From positions 922,750 to 986,749 of the forward strand of contig NZ_KI391953.1 in assembly GCF_000185725.2 (NCBI RefSeq): a stretch of 64,000 nt of DNA, given 5' to 3'. Shown here in pieces: positions 32,004 to 39,865 of this stretch. Position 1 is the stretch's first letter. Every line of letters starts with the position of its first letter. Position numbers and translations under genes: made by a program. Origin of the DNA: Segniliparus rugosus ATCC BAA-974 (GTDB taxonomy: Bacteria > Actinomycetota > Actinomycetes > Mycobacteriales > Mycobacteriaceae). The notes under the pieces were generated by a model. It had not been told where the DNA came from, searched no databases, and saw only the letters and a list, made by a program, of their open reading frames with translations.

Positions 32004-32234
32004 ACCCCCGACCCCGCCGCCCTCCTCGCCTTCGAGCGGCAATGGTGGCGCAACTCGGGCAACAAAGAAAGAGCGATCCGCGAAGCCTTCGGCCTCGCCC
32101 CGATCCTCTACTGCCAACTGCTCAACAGGGCGCTCGACAGCCCCGCCGCCGTCGCCGCGCACCCTCAGGCCGCCAAACGGCTGCGCCGCCTGCGCGACAA
32201 ACGACGCGGCGGGCGGGCCGCCCGCGCCGTGTGA
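32001..32234 (+). CDS. DUF3263-family protein
   Basis: A 77-residue protein of the small actinobacterial DUF3263 family: LLAFERQWWRNSGNKERAIR, then YCQLLNRALDSPAAVAAHPQ and a basic RRLRDKRRGG tail. Members are found in chromosomes and mobile elements; an HTH-like DNA-binding role has been suggested by composition only. It overlaps the remnant before it by four bases and is the last gene before attR. Confidence 0.7.
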   Translation: MTPDPAALLAFERQWWRNSGNKERAIREAFGLAPILYCQLLNRALDSPAAVAAHPQAAKRLRRLRDKRRGGRAARAV

Positions 32235-32484
32235 CCCCCGACGCGAGGGGCGGCCAGCCCGAGCCGAAGCCCGGCGCTGGCTGCCCTTTCTCGGTCCCGT
32301 TCGCTGTCACGACGCTGTCACAACTCCCGGCGATAACCCCTGATAGCGGACGGTAGGAAACGTGAGATTGGGGCCGTCGCGCTATGAGCGGTGATCAGGC
32401 CCGAATCCGCACGTTGTTGGGTATCCATGGCTACTCTCTGCTGCTGTCCAGTGCGCGGGTGCGATAGACTCCCGCACGGCGGAA

Positions 32485-32549
32485 CACCTGATTGTGGTTC
32501 AGGTGGTCGCGGGTTCAAGTCCCGTCGTTCGCCCCAAAGGGGATGCCGC
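32485..32549. repeat. attR: 65-bp direct repeat
   Basis: This is an exact copy of 18561-18625, holding only the 3' half of tRNA-His from the anticodon arm. The bases upstream do not form a tRNA, so it is not a second gene but the right end of the island. Confidence 0.92.
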
Positions 32550-32729
32550 GAAAGCGGCTCGCGCCCCGCTTCTCCTTGGTCGTCGGCCATCCGGCATGGT
32601 GCTCCTCCGCTGGTGTCGGCGCGAGAAGGCCAGATCGGCGCGGACGTTGGGGGCAGGCCAGGGAAGGGCGGGGTTTTCGCGTCCTTTTATGATCACAAGA
32701 GTTGTCGGCTTTGCGCTTGTGAGGTGGCC

Positions 32730-33479
32730 ATGGTGTTCCGGTATGTCGCGATCGGCGATAGCCAGTCCGAGGGGTTGGGCGACGCGCCGTGGCCCGACGG
32801 CACGCCGAGAGGCTGGACGGACCGGCTCGCCGAGCTGCTGCGCGAGCACCACGGCGCGGTGGAGTACGCGAATCTAGCGGTGCGGGGCAAGGAGGCCGCC
32901 GAGGTCCGTGACGAACAGCTGGGTCCGGCCTTGGCGCTCGGACCTGACCTGGTGACCATGTCGGCGGGCTTCAACGACGTGCTGCGCCCGAAAGTCGATT
33001 TCGACGAGCTGGCCGAGGTGCTCGACGATCTCGTCGGCTCGTTGCGGCGCGCTGGCGCGGCCGTCCTGATGATCCCCGGCCCCGACCTGTCCGCCCTCAT
33101 TCCGCTCGGCAAACTCTTCCTCACGCGCCACTCGTTGCTCAACGAGATCATCGAGTCCGTCGCGGCCCGGCATGGCGCGCTCGCCCCGTCCGCGCCGCCC
33201 GGATCGGTGTTCGAGGACCCGAGGGCCTGGTCGGACGACCGGCTGCATTTGAGCCCGCTCGGCCACGAGCGGCTGGCCAGGGGCGCGGCGGAACAGCTCG
33301 GACTGGCCGTCGAGGGCGGCTGGTGGGACCCGCTGCCGGAGCGGGTGCCGCCCCGGACGTTGGCGAAGGATCTGCGATGGTTCGGGGCGTTCGGCGGCCC
33401 GTGGGTGGGTCGGCGGCTGCGCGGACGGTCCTCGGGGGACGGCAGGTCGGCAAAGCGCCCGGCCTATTCTCCGGTCTGA
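32730..33479 (+). CDS. SGNH/GDSL-type hydrolase
   Basis: A 249-residue esterase-like protein with the SGNH blocks: block I GDSQSEGLGD with the nucleophile serine, block II glycine in NLAVRGKEAAE, block III SAGFNDVL with the asparagine, and block V SDDRLHLSPLGHERL with the Asp-His pair. No signal peptide is visible, so it is probably cytosolic. GAGGTGGCC precedes ATG 32730. It was the neighbour of tRNA-His before the island entered. Confidence 0.85.
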   Translation: MVFRYVAIGDSQSEGLGDAPWPDGTPRGWTDRLAELLREHHGAVEYANLAVRGKEAAEVRDEQLGPALALGPDLVTMSAGFNDVLRPKVDFDELAEVLDDLVGSLRRAGAAVLMIPGPDLSALIPLGKLFLTRHSLLNEIIESVAARHGALAPSAPPGSVFEDPRAWSDDRLHLSPLGHERLARGAAEQLGLAVEGGWWDPLPERVPPRTLAKDLRWFGAFGGPWVGRRLRGRSSGDGRSAKRPAYSPV

Positions 33480-33495
33480 GGGCGGACGCGCTCTT

Positions 33496-34125
33496 TCATG
33501 TTCTCGCGCAGGCCATGCTCTGATAGGCCTCGATGGGGACTTTGTGGTCGTCGTACTCGTAGCCGCTCGGCCGAGGCCCCGGTAGCTTGGCCTCGGGGTC
33601 GAGGAGCGGGGAGAACAATTTGTCGATGTACTCCCGAGCAGCGACGATTTTCTGGAATTGATCGTCTATGGCCCCGGTCGCGGCCGCGTCCTCTTGTATG
33701 TCGAATTTGAGGGGATCGTCGGCTTCGTGGAGTCGGGTTTGCGAGACGCGGAAGACATCGTCTCGGGCGGCCCTGTTCTTGGCGAGCAGGTTCTCCAGAT
33801 CCCGCGCGGCCGCGGTGTAGCGATGGAAGACAGATCCCTTGAGAGAGGCGGGCATGCTCTCGCCGTTGCCGCGCGTGGGCAGGTTGTCGGCGACGTAGTC
33901 CTCGTACTTCCCCAGTTCCTCTGTGAACTCGTCGCTCGCTTTTTCCAGGTCGCCAACTCCATCCTTCAACCGAGAGCACGCCTCTCGGATTTCCCACGAG
34001 GGCTCGGCGGCCTTCGACGGAGAAGACGTGGCGCGCTTGCTGTGGCCGAACCCGGCGCAGCCGCTCAACGCCACGATCATGACGAGCGCCGAGGGGAGCG
34101 CGTGTTTCGCCGTGTGTGCCCTCAT
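33496..34125 (-). CDS. predicted lipoprotein
   Basis: A 209-residue lipoprotein. From ATG 34125 the signal peptide reads MRAHTAKHALPSALVMIVAL and ends in LSGC (lipobox), followed by a Ser-rich linker. The mature domain is helical and acidic (EIREACSRLKDGVGDLEKAS, ending YEYDDHKVPIEAYQSMACART). It has weak similarity in layout to the island lipoprotein at 22602-23132. The family is not recognised. It lies 30 bases after the porin gene on the same strand and may be cotranscribed. Confidence 0.7.
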   Translation of the reverse strand: MRAHTAKHALPSALVMIVALSGCAGFGHSKRATSSPSKAAEPSWEIREACSRLKDGVGDLEKASDEFTEELGKYEDYVADNLPTRGNGESMPASLKGSVFHRYTAAARDLENLLAKNRAARDDVFRVSQTRLHEADDPLKFDIQEDAAATGAIDDQFQKIVAAREYIDKLFSPLLDPEAKLPGPRPSGYEYDDHKVPIEAYQSMACART

Positions 34126-34154
34126 GGGGATGAGGCTAGCAGCAGGTCCGCGCG

Positions 34155-34994
34155 TCAGCCGATGCTGAAGGGGGGTCCCCAGATGGTGACCCATGCCATG
34201 GTCGTCGAGTTCTTGATGCGCACGCGGGAATAGGGCCGGGCCTGGGCGTAGCCCGCGCAGCCGTCCACTTTGAACGTCACGTCCGTGTAGGTGATGCCGC
34301 CGTGGCTGCCCGCGAAGGCGAAGTAGGTGTCGAAGGTTTGGTTGCCGTAGTCGTCCGGCTCCTCGATCCGCAGCATCGGGTAGTCGATCGCCTGGCCCGG
34401 TCCGATGGAGAACCCGATGCCCCCGCTCGGCAGGTACGCCGAGGCGACCGGGCCGAGCGAATTGCCGACGCCTTGCGCGCCGTTGAGGATCGCGCCGGGG
34501 ATGCTTTGGGGCGAGGTGATGGAGCCGACCGCTCCGCCGACGGAGTTCAGCGCCCCGCCGATCGCGTTCGCGTTCAGCCCGGTGCCGGTGTTGCCGGTGC
34601 CGCCGTTGAACGAGCCGCCCGCCTGCGCGCCGAAGGTGAACTGGCAGCCGACGATGTAGCCGGGGGTGATGCGGCCCTCGTCGCTATGCCCCTCGATATC
34701 CACCCGCACCGTGCCGTTCGCCCATATGTTCCGCGAAGTCTGCACCGCCACCATCGCAGGCGAGATGATCGCGTACTGGTCGCGAACCGACAGCGTGACC
34801 ATCGTGCCGTCCGGCAGCGTCTGCGTGATCGAGTCGTCCGGCAAATCCACCGTGTTGTCCGCGAGCGCCGGGCTCGACGACGAGAGCAGCGTCCCCCATG
34901 CGCCCAACCCTGCGACCAGCGCCGTCAGCGCCCTGCGGACCCCGGAGCCGTACGGGGCCCCGGAAGCCGCGACTCGTCCTTTCGATGGGAACAC
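34155..34994 (-). CDS. MspA-family porin
   Basis: A 279-residue exported protein. A signal peptide of about 45 residues ends ALA before DNTVDLPDDS. The body alternates polar and apolar residues as in beta-barrels and matches MspA-family features: SRNIWANGTVRVDIEGH, GYIVGCQFTFG, and the C-terminal CAGYAQARPYSRVRIKN followed by TIWGPPFSIG. A Gly/Asn/Thr insertion (about 130-175) distinguishes it from classical MspA. Such porins form channels across the mycolic-acid outer membrane for small hydrophilic solutes. A double palindromic operator lies about 70-110 bases upstream of the start. Confidence 0.85.
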   Translation of the reverse strand: MFPSKGRVAASGAPYGSGVRRALTALVAGLGAWGTLLSSSSPALADNTVDLPDDSITQTLPDGTMVTLSVRDQYAIISPAMVAVQTSRNIWANGTVRVDIEGHSDEGRITPGYIVGCQFTFGAQAGGSFNGGTGNTGTGLNANAIGGALNSVGGAVGSITSPQSIPGAILNGAQGVGNSLGPVASAYLPSGGIGFSIGPGQAIDYPMLRIEEPDDYGNQTFDTYFAFAGSHGGITYTDVTFKVDGCAGYAQARPYSRVRIKNSTTMAWVTIWGPPFSIG

Positions 34995-35066
34995 GTTCTT
35001 TCCTCTCCTCGCTCCCGCTGCCGGATGTGGAGTGATCGATATCGAGGTCTGCGCATTTGAAGATCA

Positions 35067-35106
35067 TTTCGACATCAAATCGAAATGTTTCGACATCAAA
35101 TCGAAA
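35067..35106. promoter_or_regulatory. double palindromic operator upstream of the porin
   Basis: Two exact copies of TTTCGACATCAAATCGAAA start at 35067 and 35088, 21 bases apart (two helical turns). Each has perfect 6-bp arms TTTCGA/TCGAAA. This is the form expected for two dimers of a regulator bound side by side. It lies between the porin (minus, start 34994) and crgA (plus, start 35343). Confidence 0.75.
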
Positions 35107-35342
35107 CATAAGGCTACCCGTGCTCGACATCGTTCCGTTGCTCCGGGCATGCCTCGCGTTCATCATGAAGCCTGCTATCATCGACTAGCCTTCGCGGAGC
35201 GGCGAGCGCCATGGCTGGGATGAAATCCCAGGTGGAGAGTCTGGCGCGGTTGCGCCGCGAGCGAGCGCAGACGCACGGCGGTCGCGGGCAGCGACTGCGG
35301 TTCGCAGCAAAACGACGTGTGACACGAAACAAGGAGAAGATC

Positions 35343-35615
35343 ATGCCGAAGTCCAAGGTCCGGAAGAAGGCCGACTTCACGATCAATCCTGGCGCGTTCG
35401 GGGCGGGTCCGGTCCGAACCACTCCGTCGAGCACTTGGTACGTGGCCCTCATGCTCGGCCTCATGCTGGCCGGGCTCATCTGGCTCGTGGTCTACTACGT
35501 CGCCGCGGCCGATGTGTCGGCCCTCAAGTGGATGGCCGACCTTGAGGCGTGGAACTTCGCCATCGGCTTCGGGCTCATGGTCGCGGGCCTTCTGATGACC
35601 ATGAAGTGGCACTAG
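35343..35615 (+). CDS. crgA: cell division protein CrgA
   Basis: A 90-residue membrane protein. AAGGAG sits six bases before ATG 35343, giving [19 protein letters not shown], the conserved CrgA start. Two membrane helices follow ([20 protein letters not shown] and [18 protein letters not shown]). CrgA is a septum-associated protein in actinobacteria that interacts with FtsZ, FtsQ and penicillin-binding proteins during division. As in M. tuberculosis it lies close to trpG, here 91 bases upstream of it. Confidence 0.92.
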   Translation: MPKSKVRKKADFTINPGAFGAGPVRTTPSSTWYVALMLGLMLAGLIWLVVYYVAAADVSALKWMADLEAWNFAIGFGLMVAGLLMTMKWH

Positions 35616-35659
35616 GGGACAGCCAGTCGCCCAGCGCCCGCCGCGCTCGTTTCCCGCCC

Positions 35660-35700
35660 TTGGAAACTGACGTGTTCCGCGTATCGTGAACACGTACAAT
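35660..35700 (+). promoter_or_regulatory. trpG promoter with inverted repeat
   Basis: TTGGAA (35660-35665) and TATCGT (35682-35687) are 16 bases apart. A TACAAT box (35695-35700) ends six bases before ATG 35707 and could drive a leaderless message. CGTGTTC and GAACACG arms (35671-35694) form an inverted repeat over this promoter and may be an operator. Confidence 0.45.
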
Positions 35701-35706
35701 AAGCCC

Positions 35707-36348
35707 ATGACAGCCCGTGTCCTTGTCGTGGACAACTACGACAGTTTCGTCTTCAACCTCGTGCAATACCTGCGTCAGCTTGAGGCGGAGGTGACGGTGT
35801 GGCGCAACGACGACTCGCGGCTGGCGGACCCCGACGCGGCCATCGCCGAATACGACGGAGTCCTCGTCAGCCCCGGGCCGAGCTCGCCGGAGAAGGCGGG
35901 AGCCAGCATCCCCGTCGTCCTCTCCGCCGCGCGGCAGGCGAAGCCGCTGCTCGGGGTGTGCCTCGGGCATCAGGCGATCGGCGTCGCGTTCGGCGGCGTC
36001 GTCGGGCGGGCTCCGGAGCTGCTGCACGGCAAGACCAGCCGGATCACGCACACCGACAGCGGCGTGTTCGCGGGGCTCCCCCAGGGCTTCACCGCCACTC
36101 GCTACCACTCGCTCGCGATCCAAGAGGACACGCTGCCCGACTCGCTGACGGTGACGGCGCGGAGCGAAAGCGGCGTGATCATGGGCGTCGCCCATCGCGA
36201 GCTGCCCGTGCAAGGCGTGCAGTTCCACCCGGAGTCCATTCTCACCCAAGGCGGGCACCGCATGCTCGCGAACTGGCTCGGCGATTGCGGCCGGCCGGTG
36301 GACGACGCGCTGGTGCGCGAGCTTGCCGCCCATGTCCTCCCAGTCTGA
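35707..36348 (+). CDS. trpG: anthranilate/aminodeoxychorismate synthase glutaminase
   Basis: A 213-residue class I glutamine amidotransferase. It starts MTARVLVVDNYDSFVFNLVQ, the family hallmark. The catalytic triad is seen as Cys in LLGVCLGHQAIG and His-Glu in VQFHPESIL. The subunit supplies ammonia from glutamine to TrpE or PabB, for tryptophan or folate synthesis; the single protein may serve both (TrpG/PabA). No TrpE/PabB gene is adjacent. ATG 35707 is preferred to GTG 35686 because it fits the family start and a -10 box just upstream. Confidence 0.9.
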   Translation: MTARVLVVDNYDSFVFNLVQYLRQLEAEVTVWRNDDSRLADPDAAIAEYDGVLVSPGPSSPEKAGASIPVVLSAARQAKPLLGVCLGHQAIGVAFGGVVGRAPELLHGKTSRITHTDSGVFAGLPQGFTATRYHSLAIQEDTLPDSLTVTARSESGVIMGVAHRELPVQGVQFHPESILTQGGHRMLANWLGDCGRPVDDALVRELAAHVLPV

Positions 36349-36376
36349 AGCGTCCTCCCGGTCTGAAGCCGGGAAA

Positions 36377-36485
36377 TGACACGCGTGTCATTCAATCCAC
36401 AGGTGTGCACAAGCCTGTGGAGATCGCGGGGCGGGAATTACACGCGTGGGATTTATTCCACATCTGTGCACAGTCCTGTGGATAA
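36377..36485. repeat. duplicated 61-bp repeat with DnaA-box-like sequences
   Basis: Two units 61 bases apart share ACACGCGTG (36379, 36440) and a 26-bp near-palindrome (36396-36421, 36457-36482) with TCCACA and TGTGGA ends around TGTGCACA. The second ends in TGTGGATAA (36477-36485), the exact complement of the DnaA box TTATCCACA. The first contains TTGTGCACA, a near-box, on the minus strand. TGACACGCGTGTCA (36377-36390) is a perfect palindrome. Confidence 0.7.
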
Positions 36486-36486
36486 A

Positions 36487-36530
36487 CGAGTGTGGCCGGA
36501 CGAAGCACGTGCTTCGTCCGGCCACACTCG
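36487..36530. terminator. 44-bp perfect palindrome, terminator
   Basis: Two 22-bp arms meet without a spacer (CGAGTGTGGCCGGACG... and complement). It lies 18 bases beyond the stop of the 36549-37955 minus-strand gene and would form a strong hairpin. Confidence 0.75.
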
Positions 36531-36548
36531 TTGCATTATCGGCGCAGC

Positions 36549-37955
36549 TCAGCGCACTTTCATCCCTGCGTCGATGCCGGGGAACGAGTCCAGCGGCGGC
36601 TTCGGCTGGACGGGGGCCTGCGGCGGCGGGCTCTGCGGTGGAGTTCTCTCCTGCGGAGCCGGGGCTGCGGGCGGGGTCTCCTGCTGGGGCGGCGCGACGG
36701 CGGGAGCCTTCGGCGGCTGCGCGGGCTGCGGGGTGTTCGGCGCGGCGGGATGCGCTTTCGGCGCGCTCTCGTCGACCTCGTCGCCGTCTTCCAGCGCGAG
36801 CTGGCGGTCCAGATCCTGCAGCGCCTTCGGCCGCGCGCCGGGGGAGGCGGGCTCGTACGGGCCGATCTTGTCGACGTCCCAGGTCGTGGCGTGGTCTTCC
36901 ACGTACCAGCCGCGCGGCCACGGGTTGCCGGTCTCCACGAGCCGCTCGAACATGCCCTCGAAGGCGACGAAGCAGGCGGCCTGAGGCGTTTGGTACACCT
37001 GCTGGAGCCACGGCGCGACTTCGTTGGCCCACTCGACCTCCTCCTGGAGGAACTTCTGCCGGTGCCAGATGTCGTACCAGCCGAAGAAAAGGTAGTGGAC
37101 CGCGTTGATGGGGTTGCGCACGTTGATAATCGTCGGGTCGATCCAGTACCTGTTCATCTTGATCGTCGGCTGGATGATCGCGATCAGCGGGCCGAAGAGC
37201 TGGGCCATCGGCTGCCACGCCGCTGCGGGGGCGAAGGCCTCCGAGACGAAGTCGCCAGCCATCGGCGCGAGCTCGATGATGTCCGCGAGCCCGCCGTAGC
37301 GGTCCGGCGGCGGCCAGCCGAACGGGCATGGCGGCTGGTAGAGGATCGGCCCGTTGTTCAAACTGAGCACCGTCGCAAGCGCCGGGTCGGGAGGCGGCCC
37401 GTCGTCACCGCCGTCGGTGTCCGAACCGTCCGAGTCGTCCGCCTCAGCGGCGGCCGCTGAGGCGCGCTCCTCGCGCGCCAGCATATGCAGCGCCTTGGCC
37501 GTGGGCGGGTCTTGCAGCGCGAGCGAGAGGATCTGGTCGTACCCCGGCCCTCGGTTCATGCCGATGGGCAGGTCTTCCTCGTCGTCGAGCGAATTGTTCT
37601 GCTCCGGGGCCTCCGGCAGCGCGAACGGGGTCGTCTTGCTCGCGAGCTTGGCCTGCTGCGCAGGAGCCTTCGGCGTTTGCTTCGCCGGAGCCTGCTGCTT
37701 GGCATGCCGCACTGCGCCGGCCAGCTGGGTCAGCGCTTCGGTCACTTCTCGCTGGCTCCAGGGCTGCGGCAAATGCGATGCGGGTTTGCCGAGCGTTTGC
37801 CCGCCGGGCGCGGGCTCTGCCGAGGCGGGCTGCGCCGGAAGCGTGCCGACGACGGCTACGGCGGAAAGGACCGCCGTGCCGATGGCGCGCGCGGCCGAGA
37901 ACGCCGAACGGCGCTCGCGCCGCGCCCGACGAGGTTCTCCCCCGGAAGTCTTCAT
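36549..37955 (-). CDS. exported proline-rich protein
   Basis: A 468-residue protein. ATG 37955 has GGAGGAGC upstream. A twin-basic N-terminus (RRARRERRSAF) precedes a hydrophobic stretch ending PASAEPAPGG, a likely signal peptide. A folded central region (about 215-385, rich in Trp, Phe and Tyr: PINAVHYLFFGWYDIWHRQK) is flanked by disordered acidic and Pro/Gln-rich tails (QPAQPPKAPAVAPPQQETPP). The family is not recognised; the disordered tail suggests spanning the wall or binding a partner. It is the last gene of the 40546-36549 minus-strand operon. Confidence 0.65.
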   Translation of the reverse strand: MKTSGGEPRRARRERRSAFSAARAIGTAVLSAVAVVGTLPAQPASAEPAPGGQTLGKPASHLPQPWSQREVTEALTQLAGAVRHAKQQAPAKQTPKAPAQQAKLASKTTPFALPEAPEQNNSLDDEEDLPIGMNRGPGYDQILSLALQDPPTAKALHMLAREERASAAAAEADDSDGSDTDGGDDGPPPDPALATVLSLNNGPILYQPPCPFGWPPPDRYGGLADIIELAPMAGDFVSEAFAPAAAWQPMAQLFGPLIAIIQPTIKMNRYWIDPTIINVRNPINAVHYLFFGWYDIWHRQKFLQEEVEWANEVAPWLQQVYQTPQAACFVAFEGMFERLVETGNPWPRGWYVEDHATTWDVDKIGPYEPASPGARPKALQDLDRQLALEDGDEVDESAPKAHPAAPNTPQPAQPPKAPAVAPPQQETPPAAPAPQERTPPQSPPPQAPVQPKPPLDSFPGIDAGMKVR

Positions 37956-38000
37956 GTCGATGCTCCTCCTGCTAGTCATTCGTTGGTCCTCCGCTCACGA

Positions 38001-38855
38001 TCAAGATCGAGGTGGTGCTGGCGCTTGCGCTGGCTCGAACACTCCCTCGAGGTGCCAGAGCCCGGTGAACTTGTCGAACGGGCCGCCGACGATCAGGCTC
38101 CGCCATTCGAGGGTGTAATGCTTCGTCGCAGGGTCGTACGTGCCTTTCGCCCAGTCGCCTTGCGGGATGTTATCGGCGATCGGCACGTCGAGGAACTTCT
38201 GCGCGGCCCAGTCCCAGACCTGCTTGACCTGCGCCGCGCCCTGGACCTCGGCGTCTTTCGCGGGCTGAGGTTTCGGCGCACCTTGGTTGAAGTACTGGCC
38301 GTTCCATGTCGCGGCCCAGCTGGACAGGTCCGCCGTGAGCGTCCCGTCTTTCAGCAGCACCACCTTCGGCGGGGCGACCGGGCGCTTGGTCTGCGGGTCG
38401 GTCGGGTTGGTGGAGATCGAGAACTTCACGAGGAAGAACGGGGTCGGTCGGGTCACCGAGCTCGCGAGGGAGTCGCCCGCCTTCGGATCGGTCGGCGTGC
38501 CAGCGAACGCGGGGTCGGGCAGGCTCTGGTACCCGCCCGCGCGCAGGCCGCCGCCGGAGCCCGGTTCGAGATACGTGTACGCGCCGGGCACCGGTTTGCC
38601 GCCGACCTGCCAGACCTCGGCTCCGGGGTTGGAGTTCGACATGACCCCGCCCGCAGGCGTGAGCATCTGGAACCAGGTTCCGGTTGGCGGCTTGTCGGGG
38701 CCGAGGGACTTGCCCGAGTCGAACCGGAAGAGCCCGACCAGCTCGGTCCCGCCGCGATCCGGCTGCGCGGGTTGCGCCTCTTTGCCGCAGGCGGACACTC
38801 CGGCTGCGAGCAGCAGCACGGCGAGCGCCTTCGTCGTGTGTTCCTTGATCTTCAT
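38001..38855 (-). CDS. predicted lipoprotein, paralogous to 39866-40546
   Basis: A 284-residue lipoprotein: the signal peptide ends VLLLAAGVSAC, followed by a short linker. The mature domain shares an order of motifs with the secreted protein two genes upstream: GLFRFDSG, GTWFQMLTPAGG, DPQTKRP, WNGQYFNQGAPKP and VGGPFDKFTGLWHLEG. The pair therefore belongs to one family, which I do not recognise by name but believe is found in other mycolic-acid bacteria. It sits outside the plasma membrane. Its start overlaps the preceding gene's stop by four bases. Confidence 0.75.
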   Translation of the reverse strand: MKIKEHTTKALAVLLLAAGVSACGKEAQPAQPDRGGTELVGLFRFDSGKSLGPDKPPTGTWFQMLTPAGGVMSNSNPGAEVWQVGGKPVPGAYTYLEPGSGGGLRAGGYQSLPDPAFAGTPTDPKAGDSLASSVTRPTPFFLVKFSISTNPTDPQTKRPVAPPKVVLLKDGTLTADLSSWAATWNGQYFNQGAPKPQPAKDAEVQGAAQVKQVWDWAAQKFLDVPIADNIPQGDWAKGTYDPATKHYTLEWRSLIVGGPFDKFTGLWHLEGVFEPAQAPAPPRS

Positions 38856-39859
38856 GTTGTCTTTCCTTGACGGGCCCCCAAGAGTGCGTCCGCGCCCACG
38901 GCCAGCACGAGGAGCAGACCTGGGGCGAGGTAGAACCAGCCGAACTCGTCGAACGCAGCGAAGCCCAGCGGCCCGGCGGTCTGATTGAGCCGTTCGAGCG
39001 CCTGGAAGTGGCCGAGGTTGTCGGCGAACTCCTCGATCACGCCCGCGAAGTCCGAGCTGATCGTGGCCCACTGGTCCACGAACGCCCGTGTCGCGGGCAG
39101 GTCCGCCTGCGGGTTGGTGTGCAAATCGTTGAGCAGTTCGGCGGAGGAAGGCCCGATCACGACGAACTCGCTCTGCGCCCAGCGGACGTTCTCCTCGGTG
39201 AGGATCGGGCGGAAATCGGAGAGGAGCTTGGAGCCCGAGGCGGAATGCGCGAACACTCCTGCCGCGACGGGGAAGACCACGAGGCCGACTCCGACCAGCG
39301 CGGCGATGGCCCGTAGCGCCCGCCGCCCGCCGGTCGAGTCCGAGAGGAGGCCGACTGTCCCCACAACGACGAGGACGAGGCCCGCGAAGCCGAACACGAA
39401 CGGGAAGATCCCGAACGGGGGCAGCGATCGCAACTCGCCGAACACCCCTTCGTCCGCGCGCATCGCCGCGATCCAGCCGGAAAAACGTTTCTCCGTCTCG
39501 GGGAATTGAGCGACGAACTGGACCGTGTTCACATGGGCCAGATCCTCTTCGGACAGCCGCCGCGCGGCGGTTTCCGCGCGCGCCGCCTCGATGACTTTGA
39601 GATGGTCCTCGAGCCGGTCGAGGCGTTGATCGGTGAGGATCGGGGTGAAGCGCTCCACCATCCGCTGGCCTTCTGCCGCCTCGCCGTACATGCCGAGCCG
39701 GATCGGGGCCAGGATAAAAGCCACGCCGACGAGCACGAGCAGCGACCAGAGCCAGCGAGCCCGCAGCCAACCGGCTCCACGGCTCGGGGCCGAAGAACGC
39801 TCGAGAAGTTTTGGCTGGTCAGCCTCATGCTTCGGCAGATCAGTCACAACTGCGCCCAT
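38852..39859 (-). CDS. four-helix integral membrane protein
   Basis: A 335-residue membrane protein with four hydrophobic segments: LWSLLVLVGVAFILAPI (about 34-50), PFVFGFAGLVLVVVGTVGLL (about 150-170), IAALVGVGLVVFPVAAGVFA (about 185-205) and FYLAPGLLLVLAVGADALL (about 308-326). Two large, similar extracytoplasmic loops follow helices 1 and 3; both contain a RF/FRPILT segment, pointing to internal duplication. The family is not recognised. It lies between two paralogous exported proteins, seven bases after the first and overlapping the second, so the three probably form one envelope complex. Confidence 0.72.
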   Translation of the reverse strand: MGAVVTDLPKHEADQPKLLERSSAPSRGAGWLRARWLWSLLVLVGVAFILAPIRLGMYGEAAEGQRMVERFTPILTDQRLDRLEDHLKVIEAARAETAARRLSEEDLAHVNTVQFVAQFPETEKRFSGWIAAMRADEGVFGELRSLPPFGIFPFVFGFAGLVLVVVGTVGLLSDSTGGRRALRAIAALVGVGLVVFPVAAGVFAHSASGSKLLSDFRPILTEENVRWAQSEFVVIGPSSAELLNDLHTNPQADLPATRAFVDQWATISSDFAGVIEEFADNLGHFQALERLNQTAGPLGFAAFDEFGWFYLAPGLLLVLAVGADALLGARQGKTT

Positions 39860-39865
39860 CCCGGT

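Larger units (their letters stand above)
18561..32549. mobile_element. integrative genomic island in tRNA-His (about 13.9 kb)
   Basis: The island is bounded by 65-bp perfect repeats of the tRNA-His 3' half, with an integrase remnant directly inside attL. Inside are a regulator remnant, a tandem-HTH protein, two T7SS-like export modules, an IS remnant and a DUF3263 gene. No capsid, terminase, portal, relaxase, VirB4 or replication gene is visible, so it is neither a complete prophage nor an ICE. Its integrase is broken, so it should not move on its own. Before insertion, tRNA-His and the SGNH hydrolase gene would have been neighbours. Confidence 0.88.

Noticed and set aside
18561..32549. Complete prophage or ICE
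   Set aside because: No capsid, portal, terminase, lysis, relaxase, coupling protein or VirB4-like gene is present, and the integrase is broken.
32485..32560. Second tRNA-His gene
   Set aside because: Only the 3' half is present; the upstream bases cannot form the acceptor or D arm. It is attR.
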